Positions 29,383 through 37,345 of a stretch of 64,000 nt of DNA are shown piece after piece. The stretch is from Shinella sp. PSBB067. GTDB lineage: Bacteria; Pseudomonadota; Alphaproteobacteria; Rhizobiales; Rhizobiaceae. Position 1 is the stretch's first letter, and each line of letters opens with the position of its first letter. The stretch is from positions 4,331,001 through 4,395,000 of the forward strand of contig NZ_CP069303.1 in the NCBI RefSeq assembly GCF_016839145.1. The letters are read 5' to 3'. The notes beneath the pieces were generated by a model, which did no database searches, was not told the origin of the DNA, and saw nothing but the letters and a program-made list of their open reading frames with translations. Both the position numbers and the translations under genes were made by a program.

Positions 29383-30990
29383 TCAGGCCGTAGCGCCGGC
29401 CGTCTTCGTCTGGTGGATCTCGACGAGGCTGGGACCCTCGCGTTCCGCCGCCCGCTCCAGCGCCGCCGGCAGGTCCTTCACGTCGGCGAGCCGCTCGGAA
29501 GGCACGCCGTAGGCGGTGCCGATGGCGATGAAATCGGGGGCGGAGGGTTTTACGCCCTCGGGCGTGATGCCAGCCTCGACCATGTAGTTCTCGATCTCCT
29601 GGTAGCCGTCATTGTTCCAGACGAGGAAGATCACGCGCGCCCCGGCATCCGCCGCCGAGCCGATCTCCGACAGCGAGAATTGCAGCCCGCCGTCGCCGAC
29701 GAGGCAGATGATCGGCGCATCGGGTTCGGCCAGCGCCGCGCCGACGGCGGCGGGCGGGGCATAGCCGAGCGCGCCGTAGCCCGTCGCGGCGTTGAACCAG
29801 CTTCGCGCGCGCGGCGCGTCGCAATAGTAGTTGCCGGCATAGACGGCCTGGGTCGAGTCGCCGACGATGATCGCCTTCGGCAGCGTGCGCCAGATCGCGT
29901 CGATGACGCCGATTTCCGTCTGCATCTTGGGCGTCAGTTCCTTCCAGGCCGCCTTGCGGGCGGCCTCGGCGCGAAACGCGCCCTCGCTGATCGCCTTGTG
30001 GCCTTCGAGGAAGCCGAGCATGCCGGCGGCCGCCGTCTTGGCGCTGGAGAAGATGGAAAGGCCTGACTGCGGCGTGCGGGCAAGCTGCGCCGCGTCGATG
30101 TCGACGCGGATCAGCGTCTTCAGCCGCGGGAAGCCGGCGTCGGCATTGATGTCATAGTCCGTCGGGCCGAATTCCGTGCCGAAGGCGACGACGAGGTCCG
30201 CATCGGCAAGAAGGCGGCGCACCGCCTTGAGGCTGGGACTGGCCGGCACGCGCAGCGGGTGGCCGGCGAGCATGCCGCGGGCGTTGACGGTGGTGATGAC
30301 AGGTGCGCCGATACGCTCGGCAAGGTCGCGGATCTCTTCTTCCGCCGTCACCGCGCCGCCGCCGGCGAGGATGACCGGGCGCGAGGCGTTGGTGCAGAGG
30401 ATCGCGGCACGCTGCAGCGTCTCCGCATCGGCGCGCGGGCGCGTGGCGACCGCGGCCGGGAAACTGCCGGTCTCGATGGGCTTGGCCATCACGTCCGTGG
30501 GAATCTCGATATGCACCGGGCCGGGGCGGCCGGAGAGCAGCACGGCGAAGGCGCGCTCGACGACGAGCGGCAGGTCGGCGGGATTGAGCAGCGTGTGCGA
30601 ATAGAGCGCCAGCGTCTTCATCATGCCGTGCTGGTCCGGCAGTTCATGCAGCAGGCCGCGGCCGTGGCCGAGCGAATCGCGCTTGTTGACGCCTGATATC
30701 ACCAGCATCGGCACGGAATCCTGCCGCGCCTGCGCCATCGCCGTGATGGTGTTGGTCAGGCCCGGGCCGGTGATGACGAGCGCCACGCCCGGTTTGCCGG
30801 AAACGCGCGCATAGCCGTCGGCCATGAAGCCCGCGCCCTGTTCGTGGCGCGGCGTGATGTGGCGGATCTTCGAGGCGGCAAGGCCGCGGTAGAGCTCCAC
30901 CGTGTGCACGCCCGGAATGCCGAACACGACCTCGACGCCGTTGGCTTCCAGGAGGTCGACGAGAACTTCCCCGACGGTCTTCGTGGTCAT
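29383..30990 (-). CDS. aruI: 5-guanidino-2-oxopentanoate decarboxylase-like ThDP enzyme (AruI)
   Basis: A 535-aa thiamine diphosphate enzyme. The N-terminal domain has the catalytic Glu in HITPRHEQGAGFMADGYAR; the C-terminal cofactor motif runs from GDGGLQFSLSEIG to WNNDGYQEIENY. The sequence looks like an acetolactate-synthase-type large subunit, but no small subunit is present. It overlaps by 4 bases an aminotransferase resembling AruH, the gene pair of the arginine transaminase pathway, where AruI decarboxylates 2-ketoarginine to 4-guanidinobutyraldehyde. Function rests mainly on that pairing; other 2-keto acid substrates are possible. Confidence 0.8.
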   Translation of the reverse strand: MTTKTVGEVLVDLLEANGVEVVFGIPGVHTVELYRGLAASKIRHITPRHEQGAGFMADGYARVSGKPGVALVITGPGLTNTITAMAQARQDSVPMLVISGVNKRDSLGHGRGLLHELPDQHGMMKTLALYSHTLLNPADLPLVVERAFAVLLSGRPGPVHIEIPTDVMAKPIETGSFPAAVATRPRADAETLQRAAILCTNASRPVILAGGGAVTAEEEIRDLAERIGAPVITTVNARGMLAGHPLRVPASPSLKAVRRLLADADLVVAFGTEFGPTDYDINADAGFPRLKTLIRVDIDAAQLARTPQSGLSIFSSAKTAAAGMLGFLEGHKAISEGAFRAEAARKAAWKELTPKMQTEIGVIDAIWRTLPKAIIVGDSTQAVYAGNYYCDAPRARSWFNAATGYGALGYAPPAAVGAALAEPDAPIICLVGDGGLQFSLSEIGSAADAGARVIFLVWNNDGYQEIENYMVEAGITPEGVKPSAPDFIAIGTAYGVPSERLADVKDLPAALERAAEREGPSLVEIHQTKTAGATA

Positions 30991-32177
30991 GCGCAGCGCT
31001 CCTTGGGGCTCATGGATCGGGTGGCGAGCGCGCTCACGCGCCGGCAGGCTTCGTCTATATCGCCGTCGGGTACGGTAAGACTGAGGCGGATGAAGCCCTC
31101 CGCCTGCTCGCCGAAGGACGAGCCGGGCATGACGGCGACGAACTCCTCGCGCAGCAGCGCCCAGGCGAAGTCCTCGCCGCTCATGCCGGTATCCGAGACG
31201 TCGACCACGATGAACATGCCGGCTTCCGGCGGCAGCGGCACGAGGCCGGGCGCGCGGGAGAGCGCCTCGGCAAAGCGCGCGGCGCGCGCCTTGTAGCTCT
31301 GCCGCATCGTCGCGGCGGTCGGGATCGGGTTGTCGAGCGCATAGGCCGTCATGTCGGCGATGAAGGGCTGGCCGCCGAACAGCATGGTCTCGGAGACGGC
31401 GAGCAGCCGCGTGCAGAATTCCGCCGGGCCGATCGCCCAGCCGCTGCGAAAGCCCGGCGCGGCGTGCGACTTGGAGATGGAGGAGACGACGACGGTGCGC
31501 TCGGCAAGGTCGGGATTGTCGAAGGGCGAGGCGAAGGTGCCGTGGAAGACGAGCTGCTCGTAGACCTCGTCGCAGACGATCCAGAGGTCGTGCCTGCGGC
31601 AGACGGCGCCGATCTCGGCGATCTCCTCCGCCGTCAGCACCGCGCCGGTCGGGTTGTGCGGCGTGTTGAGCAGCAGCACGCGGCATTCCGGCGTGATGGC
31701 GGCCTCGAGGTCGGCCGCCTTCATGTGGAAGCCGTTTTCCGGGCGCAGCGGCACGGGCACGCATTGCGCCCCGGTGGAGCGGATGACGCCCTCGTAGCTG
31801 GCATAGAGCGGATCGCCGACGAGGACGGCATCGCCCGCCTCGACGAGGCCGAGCATCACGGCGAAGAGGGCGGTCTGCGTGCCGGGAAAGCACAAGACGT
31901 TCTCCGCGGTCACGTCGCTGCGGCGCTCCCGGTACTTGCGCACCAGCGCGCTGACGATGGCCGGCTCGCCCCGGCCGTTGGAATAGCGGTAGCGGCCGGC
32001 ATGCATGGCGCGGACGGCCTCGGCCAGAAGCGTCGGGTCGGGCGCTACGTCCGGCTCGCCGATGGTCAGCTCGATGACGGGCTTGCCCTCGGCCTTCATG
32101 CGCCGCGCCTCGGCATGGATGGCCCACTTCTCCGAGCCGAGATTTTGAAGCCGGTCTGTGATGGATGCATAGCGCAT
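30987..32177 (-). CDS. aruH: arginine:pyruvate transaminase-like class I aminotransferase (AruH)
   Basis: About 396 aa, PLP-dependent. Motifs are ELTIGEPDVAPDP, FPGTQTALFAVMLGL, LNTPHNPTGAVLTAEEI, CDEVYEQLVFHG and the Schiff-base lysine in VVSSISKSHAAPGFRSGWAIG, with the C-terminal Arg in FIRLSLTVPD. The overall sequence, including the pairing MRYASIT...PHNPTGA...EVYEQL, resembles Pseudomonas AruH, which transfers the arginine amino group to pyruvate. Start 32177 fits the conserved MRY N-terminus. Overlap with the AruI-like gene supports a two-step pathway. Confidence 0.8.
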   Translation of the reverse strand: MRYASITDRLQNLGSEKWAIHAEARRMKAEGKPVIELTIGEPDVAPDPTLLAEAVRAMHAGRYRYSNGRGEPAIVSALVRKYRERRSDVTAENVLCFPGTQTALFAVMLGLVEAGDAVLVGDPLYASYEGVIRSTGAQCVPVPLRPENGFHMKAADLEAAITPECRVLLLNTPHNPTGAVLTAEEIAEIGAVCRRHDLWIVCDEVYEQLVFHGTFASPFDNPDLAERTVVVSSISKSHAAPGFRSGWAIGPAEFCTRLLAVSETMLFGGQPFIADMTAYALDNPIPTAATMRQSYKARAARFAEALSRAPGLVPLPPEAGMFIVVDVSDTGMSGEDFAWALLREEFVAVMPGSSFGEQAEGFIRLSLTVPDGDIDEACRRVSALATRSMSPKERCA

Positions 32178-32220
32178 GGCCGTTCTCCGTATGCGGATAA
32201 TGCGGTAAAACAAAAAGCTG

Positions 32221-32258
32221 GAGCATTTCCGGTGAACCAGGGTTCACCGGAAATGCTC
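32221..32258. repeat. perfect 18-bp-arm palindrome between aruH and tetR
   Basis: Arms GAGCATTTCCGGTGAACC and GGTTCACCGGAAATGCTC are separated by AG and end on the first base of the tetR stop codon. A GAGCATTTCC-type element is typical of rhizobial intergenic palindromes. It could also act as a hairpin limiting read-through from tetR into aruH. Confidence 0.85.
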
Positions 32259-32881
32259 TAGTTCGCGGCGGGCTTGAAGGGCACGCCGAGAAGCGTCTCG
32301 ATGGTGGCGAGCGCGATGCCGACGAGTTCGCTCTCGCCGAACAGCTCGCCGGCAAGGCAGCCCTCCAGCCATAGGCCGTCGAGCAGGCCGTTGATGGCGA
32401 TAGCAAGCTGCCGGCAGCGTTCCGGCGAGGCGTCGACGCCGCGCTCGGTGAGGAAATCCGCCAAAAGACCTTCCAGCGCGTTGCGGAAGCCGAGATAGCC
32501 CTCGCGGTGGATGGCGGCAAGCTCGGGATCGACGCTGACGCGGCTGATGAACGAGGCCCAGAGCGAGAGGCTGCGGCTGTTGGCGACCGGCTCCGTCAGG
32601 TTGATGACGATGAAGTCGCGCAGCCGCGTTTCCGGATCGCCCGTCACCCGCTCGGCCTTTTCGGTGAGCCGGGCAATGACGATGCGGTAGGCCTCCTGGA
32701 GGATATGCTCCTTCGACTGGAAGTAATGCCGGATGAGGCCGGCCGTCACGCCCGCCTTGATGGCGATCTGCCGGACCGTCGCGCCTTGCAGGCCGTATTC
32801 GGCGATGCAGTCGAGCGTCGCCTCGATCAGGTCGTGGCGGCGTTCGGCTTCGGGAGCGCGATGAAAGGTCCGGCGGGCCAT
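32258..32881 (-). CDS. TetR-family transcriptional regulator
   Basis: A 207-aa regulator starting MARRTFHRAPEAERRHDLIE. The helix-turn-helix (about 18-60) reads IAEYGLQGATVRQIAIKAGVTAGLIRHYFQSKEHIL. The C-terminal ligand domain resembles BetI-type regulators (SLSLWASFISRVSVDPELAAIHREGYLGFRNALEG). It sits between the amidinotransferase-fold gene and the AruH/AruI pair, all leftward, and is the natural candidate to control the guanidino cluster and the divergent transporter. Its effector is unknown. Confidence 0.88.
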   Translation of the reverse strand: MARRTFHRAPEAERRHDLIEATLDCIAEYGLQGATVRQIAIKAGVTAGLIRHYFQSKEHILQEAYRIVIARLTEKAERVTGDPETRLRDFIVINLTEPVANSRSLSLWASFISRVSVDPELAAIHREGYLGFRNALEGLLADFLTERGVDASPERCRQLAIAINGLLDGLWLEGCLAGELFGESELVGIALATIETLLGVPFKPAAN

Positions 32882-32892
32882 GAGTGCCTCTC

Positions 32893-33771
32893 CTATGCGG
32901 CCCGGCGCAGCACCGGCCGCGTCAGGCAGGTCGGGCCGCCCTCGCAGGCGATGCACAGTGCATCGGCTTCGAACGTCTCGACGGTGCAGCCGGCCGCTTC
33001 CATGGCCGCCCTGGTGGCGGGGAAGCCTTCCACCATGATGACCTCGTAGGGCCGGGTCGGCAGCACGTTGAGCGACAGTCCGTTGCTGGCGTGGAATTCT
33101 TCCGCCGGTGCCTCGATGAGGCGCACGCCGCGCTTCTTCAGGAGCTGGTAGAAGGCGGCCGGCAGCAGCGGCGCGAAGACGAGCGCGAGGTCCTTGGCGA
33201 GCGGGCTCATCACGCTCATCAGGTGGAGGCAGGCTTCCTCCCCCTGCCAGAGCGGCAGGTCGTAGGCGAGCACGGCGACGCCGTGCGGCGCGAGCATTTT
33301 CGTCAACTGGTCGATGCCTTCCTGGTTGGTGCGCACGCCGCGACCGACGACGAGGGTCTTCGCGTCGAGCCAGATGCAGTCGCCGCCCTCGACAGTGCCG
33401 TCGCCTTCGATGCGGCCGAGGATCGGGATCTGCCGTTCCGCATAGGCCTTTTCGTGCAGGGCCGTTTCGGAAACGCGCAGCGGCTTGCCCATGCGCAGCA
33501 GGATCGCGCCGTGGTCGGACATCAGCGACGGGTCGTGCGTGAACATGGCATCGGCCAGCCCGTCGCCGTCATCCTCCAGCCAGATGATCTCGGTGCCGGA
33601 TTTTTCGACGAGGTCGGCGAAGGCCTTGTACTGGTGGACCGCGCGGGCGCCGTCGAAGGTCGGGCCGTAATGCCACTTGGCCGGATCGGCCGCCGCAAGG
33701 CTTGCGCCCGGACGGCGCATCAGCACGCGCTTCAGGGGGGCCGACATTTCCTGCGAACCGTAGGCGGTCAT
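32893..33771 (-). CDS. amidinotransferase-fold hydrolase (arginine deiminase / dimethylargininase family)
   Basis: A 292-aa protein of the pentein (guanidine-modifying) superfamily. The acidic motif VEGGDCIWLDAK, the catalytic-type histidine region EEACLHLMSVMSPLA and the C-terminal nucleophile CEGGPTCLTRP are in the expected order. Length fits dimethylargininase-like or small arginine deiminase-like enzymes, which hydrolyse the guanidino carbon to release ammonia or methylamines and form citrulline-type products. Adjacent AruH/AruI genes and amino-acid transporter point to arginine or a substituted guanidine as substrate. Start 33771 or the internal Met at 33747 are both possible. Confidence 0.82.
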   Translation of the reverse strand: MTAYGSQEMSAPLKRVLMRRPGASLAAADPAKWHYGPTFDGARAVHQYKAFADLVEKSGTEIIWLEDDGDGLADAMFTHDPSLMSDHGAILLRMGKPLRVSETALHEKAYAERQIPILGRIEGDGTVEGGDCIWLDAKTLVVGRGVRTNQEGIDQLTKMLAPHGVAVLAYDLPLWQGEEACLHLMSVMSPLAKDLALVFAPLLPAAFYQLLKKRGVRLIEAPAEEFHASNGLSLNVLPTRPYEVIMVEGFPATRAAMEAAGCTVETFEADALCIACEGGPTCLTRPVLRRAA

Positions 33772-33939
33772 TCAATGCTCCTCAAGAAAATGGGTCGTGG
33801 ACGGGCGCTGCCGGAAAAGTCAGCGGTGCAGCTATTATACGCTTGAATAATTTCTTAACAAGTGCCACGATGGGATCAACAAGACGAAACGACGGGCCGA
33901 AGACGCCCGCGGGAACGCTGAAAAACAGGGGAATTTGGC

Positions 33940-33987
33940 ATGGCTCATGCATCGATTTTCCGTGCGCCGAGGGCAGCTCCGCGATGA
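33940..33987 (+). CDS. putative 15-residue leader peptide
   Basis: ATG at 33940 is preceded by a strong AGGGGA site 7 bases upstream and opens MAHASIFRAPRAAPR, whose TGA stop (33985-33987) overlaps the ATG of the ABC ATPase gene (33984). Three of the last eight residues are arginine, coded CGT, AGG and CGA. In an operon that appears to import arginine-like compounds, an arginine-sensing coupled leader is conceivable. A frame this short may be chance. Confidence 0.35.
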   Translation: MAHASIFRAPRAAPR

Positions 33988-34757
33988 CGGAACGCGCCGA
34001 GGCAATCGCGGTCACGGACCTGCACAAGCGCTTCGGGCCGCTGGAGGTTCTCAAGGGCGTATCGCTGACCGCGCATGAGGGCGACGTCATCGCCATCATC
34101 GGCGGTTCGGGTTCCGGCAAGTCGACCTTCCTTCGCTGCATCAACATGCTGGAGCTGCCGAGCGCCGGCACGGTGACGATCCACGGCGAGACCATCGCCA
34201 TGAAGAAGGACGGCCACGGCGGCATGATGCCTTCGGATCGAAAGCAGGTCCAGCGCATCCGCTCCCGCCTCGGCATGGTCTTCCAGAGCTTCAACCTGTG
34301 GCAGCACATGACGATCCTCGAAAACGTCATCGAGGCGCCGGTCCATGTGCTCGGCGTCAGGAAGGGCGAGGCGGTCGACCGGGCCGAGGCGCTTCTGCGC
34401 CGCGTCGGGCTTTACGAAAAGCGCGACGCCTATCCGGCCTTCCTTTCCGGCGGCCAGCAGCAGCGCGCGGCCATCGCAAGGGCGCTCGCCATCCAGCCCC
34501 ATGTCATGCTCTTCGACGAGCCGACTTCCGCGCTCGATCCCGAACTGGTCGGCGAGGTGCTTTCCGTCATCGGCGATCTCGCCAGGGAGAAGCGCACGAT
34601 GATCCTCGTCACCCACGAGATGAAGTTCGCGCGCAACGTGGCCAGCCATGTCGTGTTCCTGGCGGGCGGCGTTATCGAGGAACAGGGACCGCCCGACGAG
34701 ATCTTCGGCGCGCCGAAATCCGAGCGGCTGAAGAAATTCATCAGCTCCATCCACTGA
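33984..34757 (+). CDS. polar amino acid ABC transporter ATPase
   Basis: A 257-aa ABC ATPase of the HisP/GlnQ class. Walker A is IIGGSGSGKSTFLRC, the Q-loop is GMVFQSFNLWQHMTIL, the signature is LSGGQQQRAAIARAL, Walker B is VMLFDEPTSALDPEL and the H-loop is LVTHEMKFARN. The insertion MKKDGHGGMMPSDRKQVQ is typical of histidine/arginine-type importers. It is the first transporter gene, followed by binding protein, two permeases and an amidohydrolase. It begins in the stop of a possible leader peptide. Confidence 0.93.
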   Translation: MTERAEAIAVTDLHKRFGPLEVLKGVSLTAHEGDVIAIIGGSGSGKSTFLRCINMLELPSAGTVTIHGETIAMKKDGHGGMMPSDRKQVQRIRSRLGMVFQSFNLWQHMTILENVIEAPVHVLGVRKGEAVDRAEALLRRVGLYEKRDAYPAFLSGGQQQRAAIARALAIQPHVMLFDEPTSALDPELVGEVLSVIGDLAREKRTMILVTHEMKFARNVASHVVFLAGGVIEEQGPPDEIFGAPKSERLKKFISSIH

Positions 34758-34786
34758 AGAACCAGAAAACCAACAGAGGGAAGACC

Positions 34787-35569
34787 ATGAAGAATGCCTT
34801 GAAGACAATCGCCCTTGCCGCCGCCATCGGCCTTGCGGCCATTTCGGGCGCGGCGGCCCAGCAGGTTCGCGTCGGCTTCGCCGCCGAGCCCTATCCGCCC
34901 TTCACCTCGCCGGATGCCTCGGGCAACTGGGAAGGCTGGGAAGTGGACTTCATGAAGGCGATCTGTGCCGAAGCCAAGCTCGACTGCGTCGTCGCGCCGG
35001 TCGCCTGGGACGGCATCATCCCGGCGCTGACCTCCGGCAAGATCGACATGATCATCGGCTCCATGTCGATCACGCCCGAGCGCCTGCAGACCATCGACTT
35101 TTCCGACAAGTACTACAACACGCTGCCGGGCGTCATCGGTCCGAAGGACCAGAAGTTCGAGCCGACGCCCGAGGGCCTTGCCGGCAAGACGCTCGGCGTT
35201 CAGGTGGCGACCATCCACCAGGTCTATGCCAACAAGTACTTCGCCCCGGCCGGCGTGACGGTCAAGGAATACCAGACGCAGGACGAGGCCAACAACGACC
35301 TCGCCTCCGGCCGCATCGATGCGGTGCAGGCCGATTCCGTCGCCATGCTGGAATTCCTCAAGTCCGAGCAGGGCGCGGCCTGCTGCGACATGAAGGGCAT
35401 GGTCAAGGACGATCCGGAAGTCCTCGGCCTCGGCGTCGGCGTCGGCCTGCGCAAGGGCGAGACGGAGCTGAAGGACAAGATCAACGCCGCCATCAAGGCG
35501 ATCCGCGAGAACGGCACCTATGACGCGTTCTCCAAGAAGTACTTCGACTTCGACATCTACGGCGGCTGA
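34787..35569 (+). CDS. periplasmic binding protein of a lysine/arginine/ornithine-type ABC transporter
   Basis: A 260-aa family 3 solute-binding protein with signal MKNALKTIALAAAIGLAAISGAA. The mature N-terminus VRVGFAAEPYPPFTSPDASG and the segments GWEVDFMKAICAEAKLDC, WDGIIPALTSGKIDMIIGSMSITPERL and the Asp of DAVQADSVAM match HisJ/ArgT/OccT-like proteins that bind the alpha-amino and carboxyl groups. Two adjacent cysteines (AACCDMKG) resemble the conserved pair in arginine-binding members. GAGGGAAG precedes the start. Ligand predicted to be arginine or a related guanidino or opine compound. Confidence 0.9.
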   Translation: MKNALKTIALAAAIGLAAISGAAAQQVRVGFAAEPYPPFTSPDASGNWEGWEVDFMKAICAEAKLDCVVAPVAWDGIIPALTSGKIDMIIGSMSITPERLQTIDFSDKYYNTLPGVIGPKDQKFEPTPEGLAGKTLGVQVATIHQVYANKYFAPAGVTVKEYQTQDEANNDLASGRIDAVQADSVAMLEFLKSEQGAACCDMKGMVKDDPEVLGLGVGVGLRKGETELKDKINAAIKAIRENGTYDAFSKKYFDFDIYGG

Positions 35570-35587
35570 TTTCGCCCGCGGGGCGCT

Positions 35588-35735
35588 TGCCCCTCACCCA
35601 AACCCTCTTCCCGCAGGCGGGGAGAGGGGACGTGCCCAACGTAATGCCGGAGTCCCGGGAAACCGGTGCGGCATAGTCCCCTCGCCCCGCAGCCAAGGAG
35701 AAGGTGGCCGGCAGGCCGGATAAGGGGCGAGCCTC
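35588..35735. repeat. inverted pair of the dispersed GC-rich intergenic repeat (copy 3)
   Basis: The 213-bp gap between binding protein and permease genes holds two repeat units: CTCTTCCCGCAGGCGGGGAG near 35605, and CCTCGCCCCGCAGCCAAGGA near 35680 followed by GGTGGCCGGCAGG. Such hairpin-forming units inside ABC operons may stabilise the upstream binding-protein mRNA, which is inference. Confidence 0.6.
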
Positions 35736-35782
35736 TCCCTGAAGAAACGCCGCGAGATTGACCTGAAGGAACCTGAAGCCCC

Positions 35783-36511
35783 ATGGCCGACGCCGGATCG
35801 CTGATCAACTGGAGCCTGCTTGCCCTCGAACCGCCCGGCTGGGGCGGGGTTCTCCTCGCCGGGCTCTGGAACTCCGTCCAGATCGCGGTCGGCGGATATG
35901 CGCTCGGCCTCCTGCTCGGCACGGGCGGCGCCATGGGCAAGCTCTATGGCGGCCCGATCACGAAGGACCTGCTGGAGGTCTATACGACGCTGGTGCGGGC
36001 AGTGCCGGAACTCGTGCTGATCCTCATTCTCTATTATGCCGGCACGGACATGTTGAACCAGATCTCCGCCGCCCTCGGCTGGGGTGCGGTCGATATCAGC
36101 GGCCTTGCGGCGGGCATCTTCGTCATCGGCGTCGTGCAGGGCGCCTATTCGACCGAAGTGCTGCGCGGGGCAATCAAGGCGGTGCCGGCGGGGCAGATCG
36201 AGGCGGCGCGCGCCTATGGCATGTCGCCCACCCGGATCATGCGCCGCATCACGCTGCCGGCCATGTTGCCGCACGCCATCCCCGGCCTTTCCAACCTCTG
36301 GCTGATCGCCACCAAGGATACGGCCTTGCTGGCCGTCGTCGGCTTCAGCGAGCTGACACTGGTCACGCGCCAGGCGGCGGGCAGCACCAAGGCCTACCTT
36401 CTCTTCTTCTGCGCGGCCGGCGTGCTGTACCTGACCCTCACGCTGGTCTCGAACGTGCTGATCGGCTTCATCGAGCGCCGCTACAGGCGCGGCATGGCGG
36501 AGCCGGCATGA
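35783..36511 (+). CDS. ABC transporter permease (HisQ-type)
   Basis: A 242-aa inner-membrane permease with five predicted spans. The N-terminal amphipathic part is followed by GLWNSVQIAVGGYALGLLLG and the permease signature loop EAARAYGMSPTRIMRRITLPAMLPHAIPGL, which contacts the ATPase. The polar segment VRAVPELVLILILYY is typical of HisQ. It overlaps the second permease gene by 4 bases. Predicted partner in the arginine-type importer. Confidence 0.92.
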   Translation: MADAGSLINWSLLALEPPGWGGVLLAGLWNSVQIAVGGYALGLLLGTGGAMGKLYGGPITKDLLEVYTTLVRAVPELVLILILYYAGTDMLNQISAALGWGAVDISGLAAGIFVIGVVQGAYSTEVLRGAIKAVPAGQIEAARAYGMSPTRIMRRITLPAMLPHAIPGLSNLWLIATKDTALLAVVGFSELTLVTRQAAGSTKAYLLFFCAAGVLYLTLTLVSNVLIGFIERRYRRGMAEPA

Positions 36512-37329
36512 TGAGCGACCAGACCGTTTCCGCCCTCGCGCTGACCGAACTGCCGACGAAGCGGAGCTTCTTCAAGCCGCACCGCATCGTGCTGATGGCC
36601 ATTGCCGCCGCGCTCGTCTTCTCTGCCGTGTGGTTCATGCGCTGGGACTGGTTGCCGCGATATTCCGGGCGACTTGCCCATGGCGTTGGCGTCACCCTGC
36701 TGCTGCTGGCCGGCACCTCGATCCTCGGTTTCCTCCTCGCCGTGCCGATCGGCCTCGTGCAGGTGACGGGGCCGTGGCCGCTGAAGATGCTGGCGCGCGG
36801 CTTCTGCACGGTCGTGCGCGGCACGCCGCTGCTCCTGCAGCTCTGGCTGCTCTACTATGGCCTCGGCTCGCTCTTCCCGCAGTTTCCGGAGATCCGCAAC
36901 TCGTTCCTCTGGCCCTATCTGCGCGAAGCCTGGCCCTACGGCATGGCGGCGCTGACCATATCCTTCGCCGCCTACGAGGGCGAAGTCATGCGCGGCGCCT
37001 TTGCCGGCGTGCCGCCGGGCGAGCTGGAGGCCGCCCGTGCCTATGGCATGGGCCGCTTCACCATGTTCCGCCGCATCTGGCTGCCGCGCGCCGTGCACCG
37101 CGCGCTGCCGACGCTGAACGGCGAGACGGTGCTCCAGTTGAAGTCGACGCCGCTCGTCGCGACGATCACGGTGATCGACGTCTACGCCGTCATCTCCAAG
37201 GTGCGGCAGGAGACCTATATCACCTACGAGCCGCTGCTGCTGCTGGCGCTCATCTATCTCTGCCTCACCGCCATTCTGGTGGTCGCCTTCCGCTATTTCG
37301 AGAGCAGGATCCCGACGCGCGGCGCCTGA
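36508..37329 (+). CDS. ABC transporter permease (HisM-type)
   Basis: A 273-aa permease with an extended cytoplasmic N-terminus and about six membrane spans. Motifs are VRGTPLLLQLWLLYYGLGSL, YEGEVMRGAFAGVPPGELEAARAYGMGRFTMFRRIWLPRAVHRALP and LKSTPLVATITVIDV. It pairs with the HisQ-type permease to form the membrane channel of the type I importer. GGAG-like sequence and the ATGA overlap support coupled translation. Confidence 0.92.
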   Translation: MMSDQTVSALALTELPTKRSFFKPHRIVLMAIAAALVFSAVWFMRWDWLPRYSGRLAHGVGVTLLLLAGTSILGFLLAVPIGLVQVTGPWPLKMLARGFCTVVRGTPLLLQLWLLYYGLGSLFPQFPEIRNSFLWPYLREAWPYGMAALTISFAAYEGEVMRGAFAGVPPGELEAARAYGMGRFTMFRRIWLPRAVHRALPTLNGETVLQLKSTPLVATITVIDVYAVISKVRQETYITYEPLLLLALIYLCLTAILVVAFRYFESRIPTRGA

Positions 37330-37345
37330 AGAAACGGACGATGTC

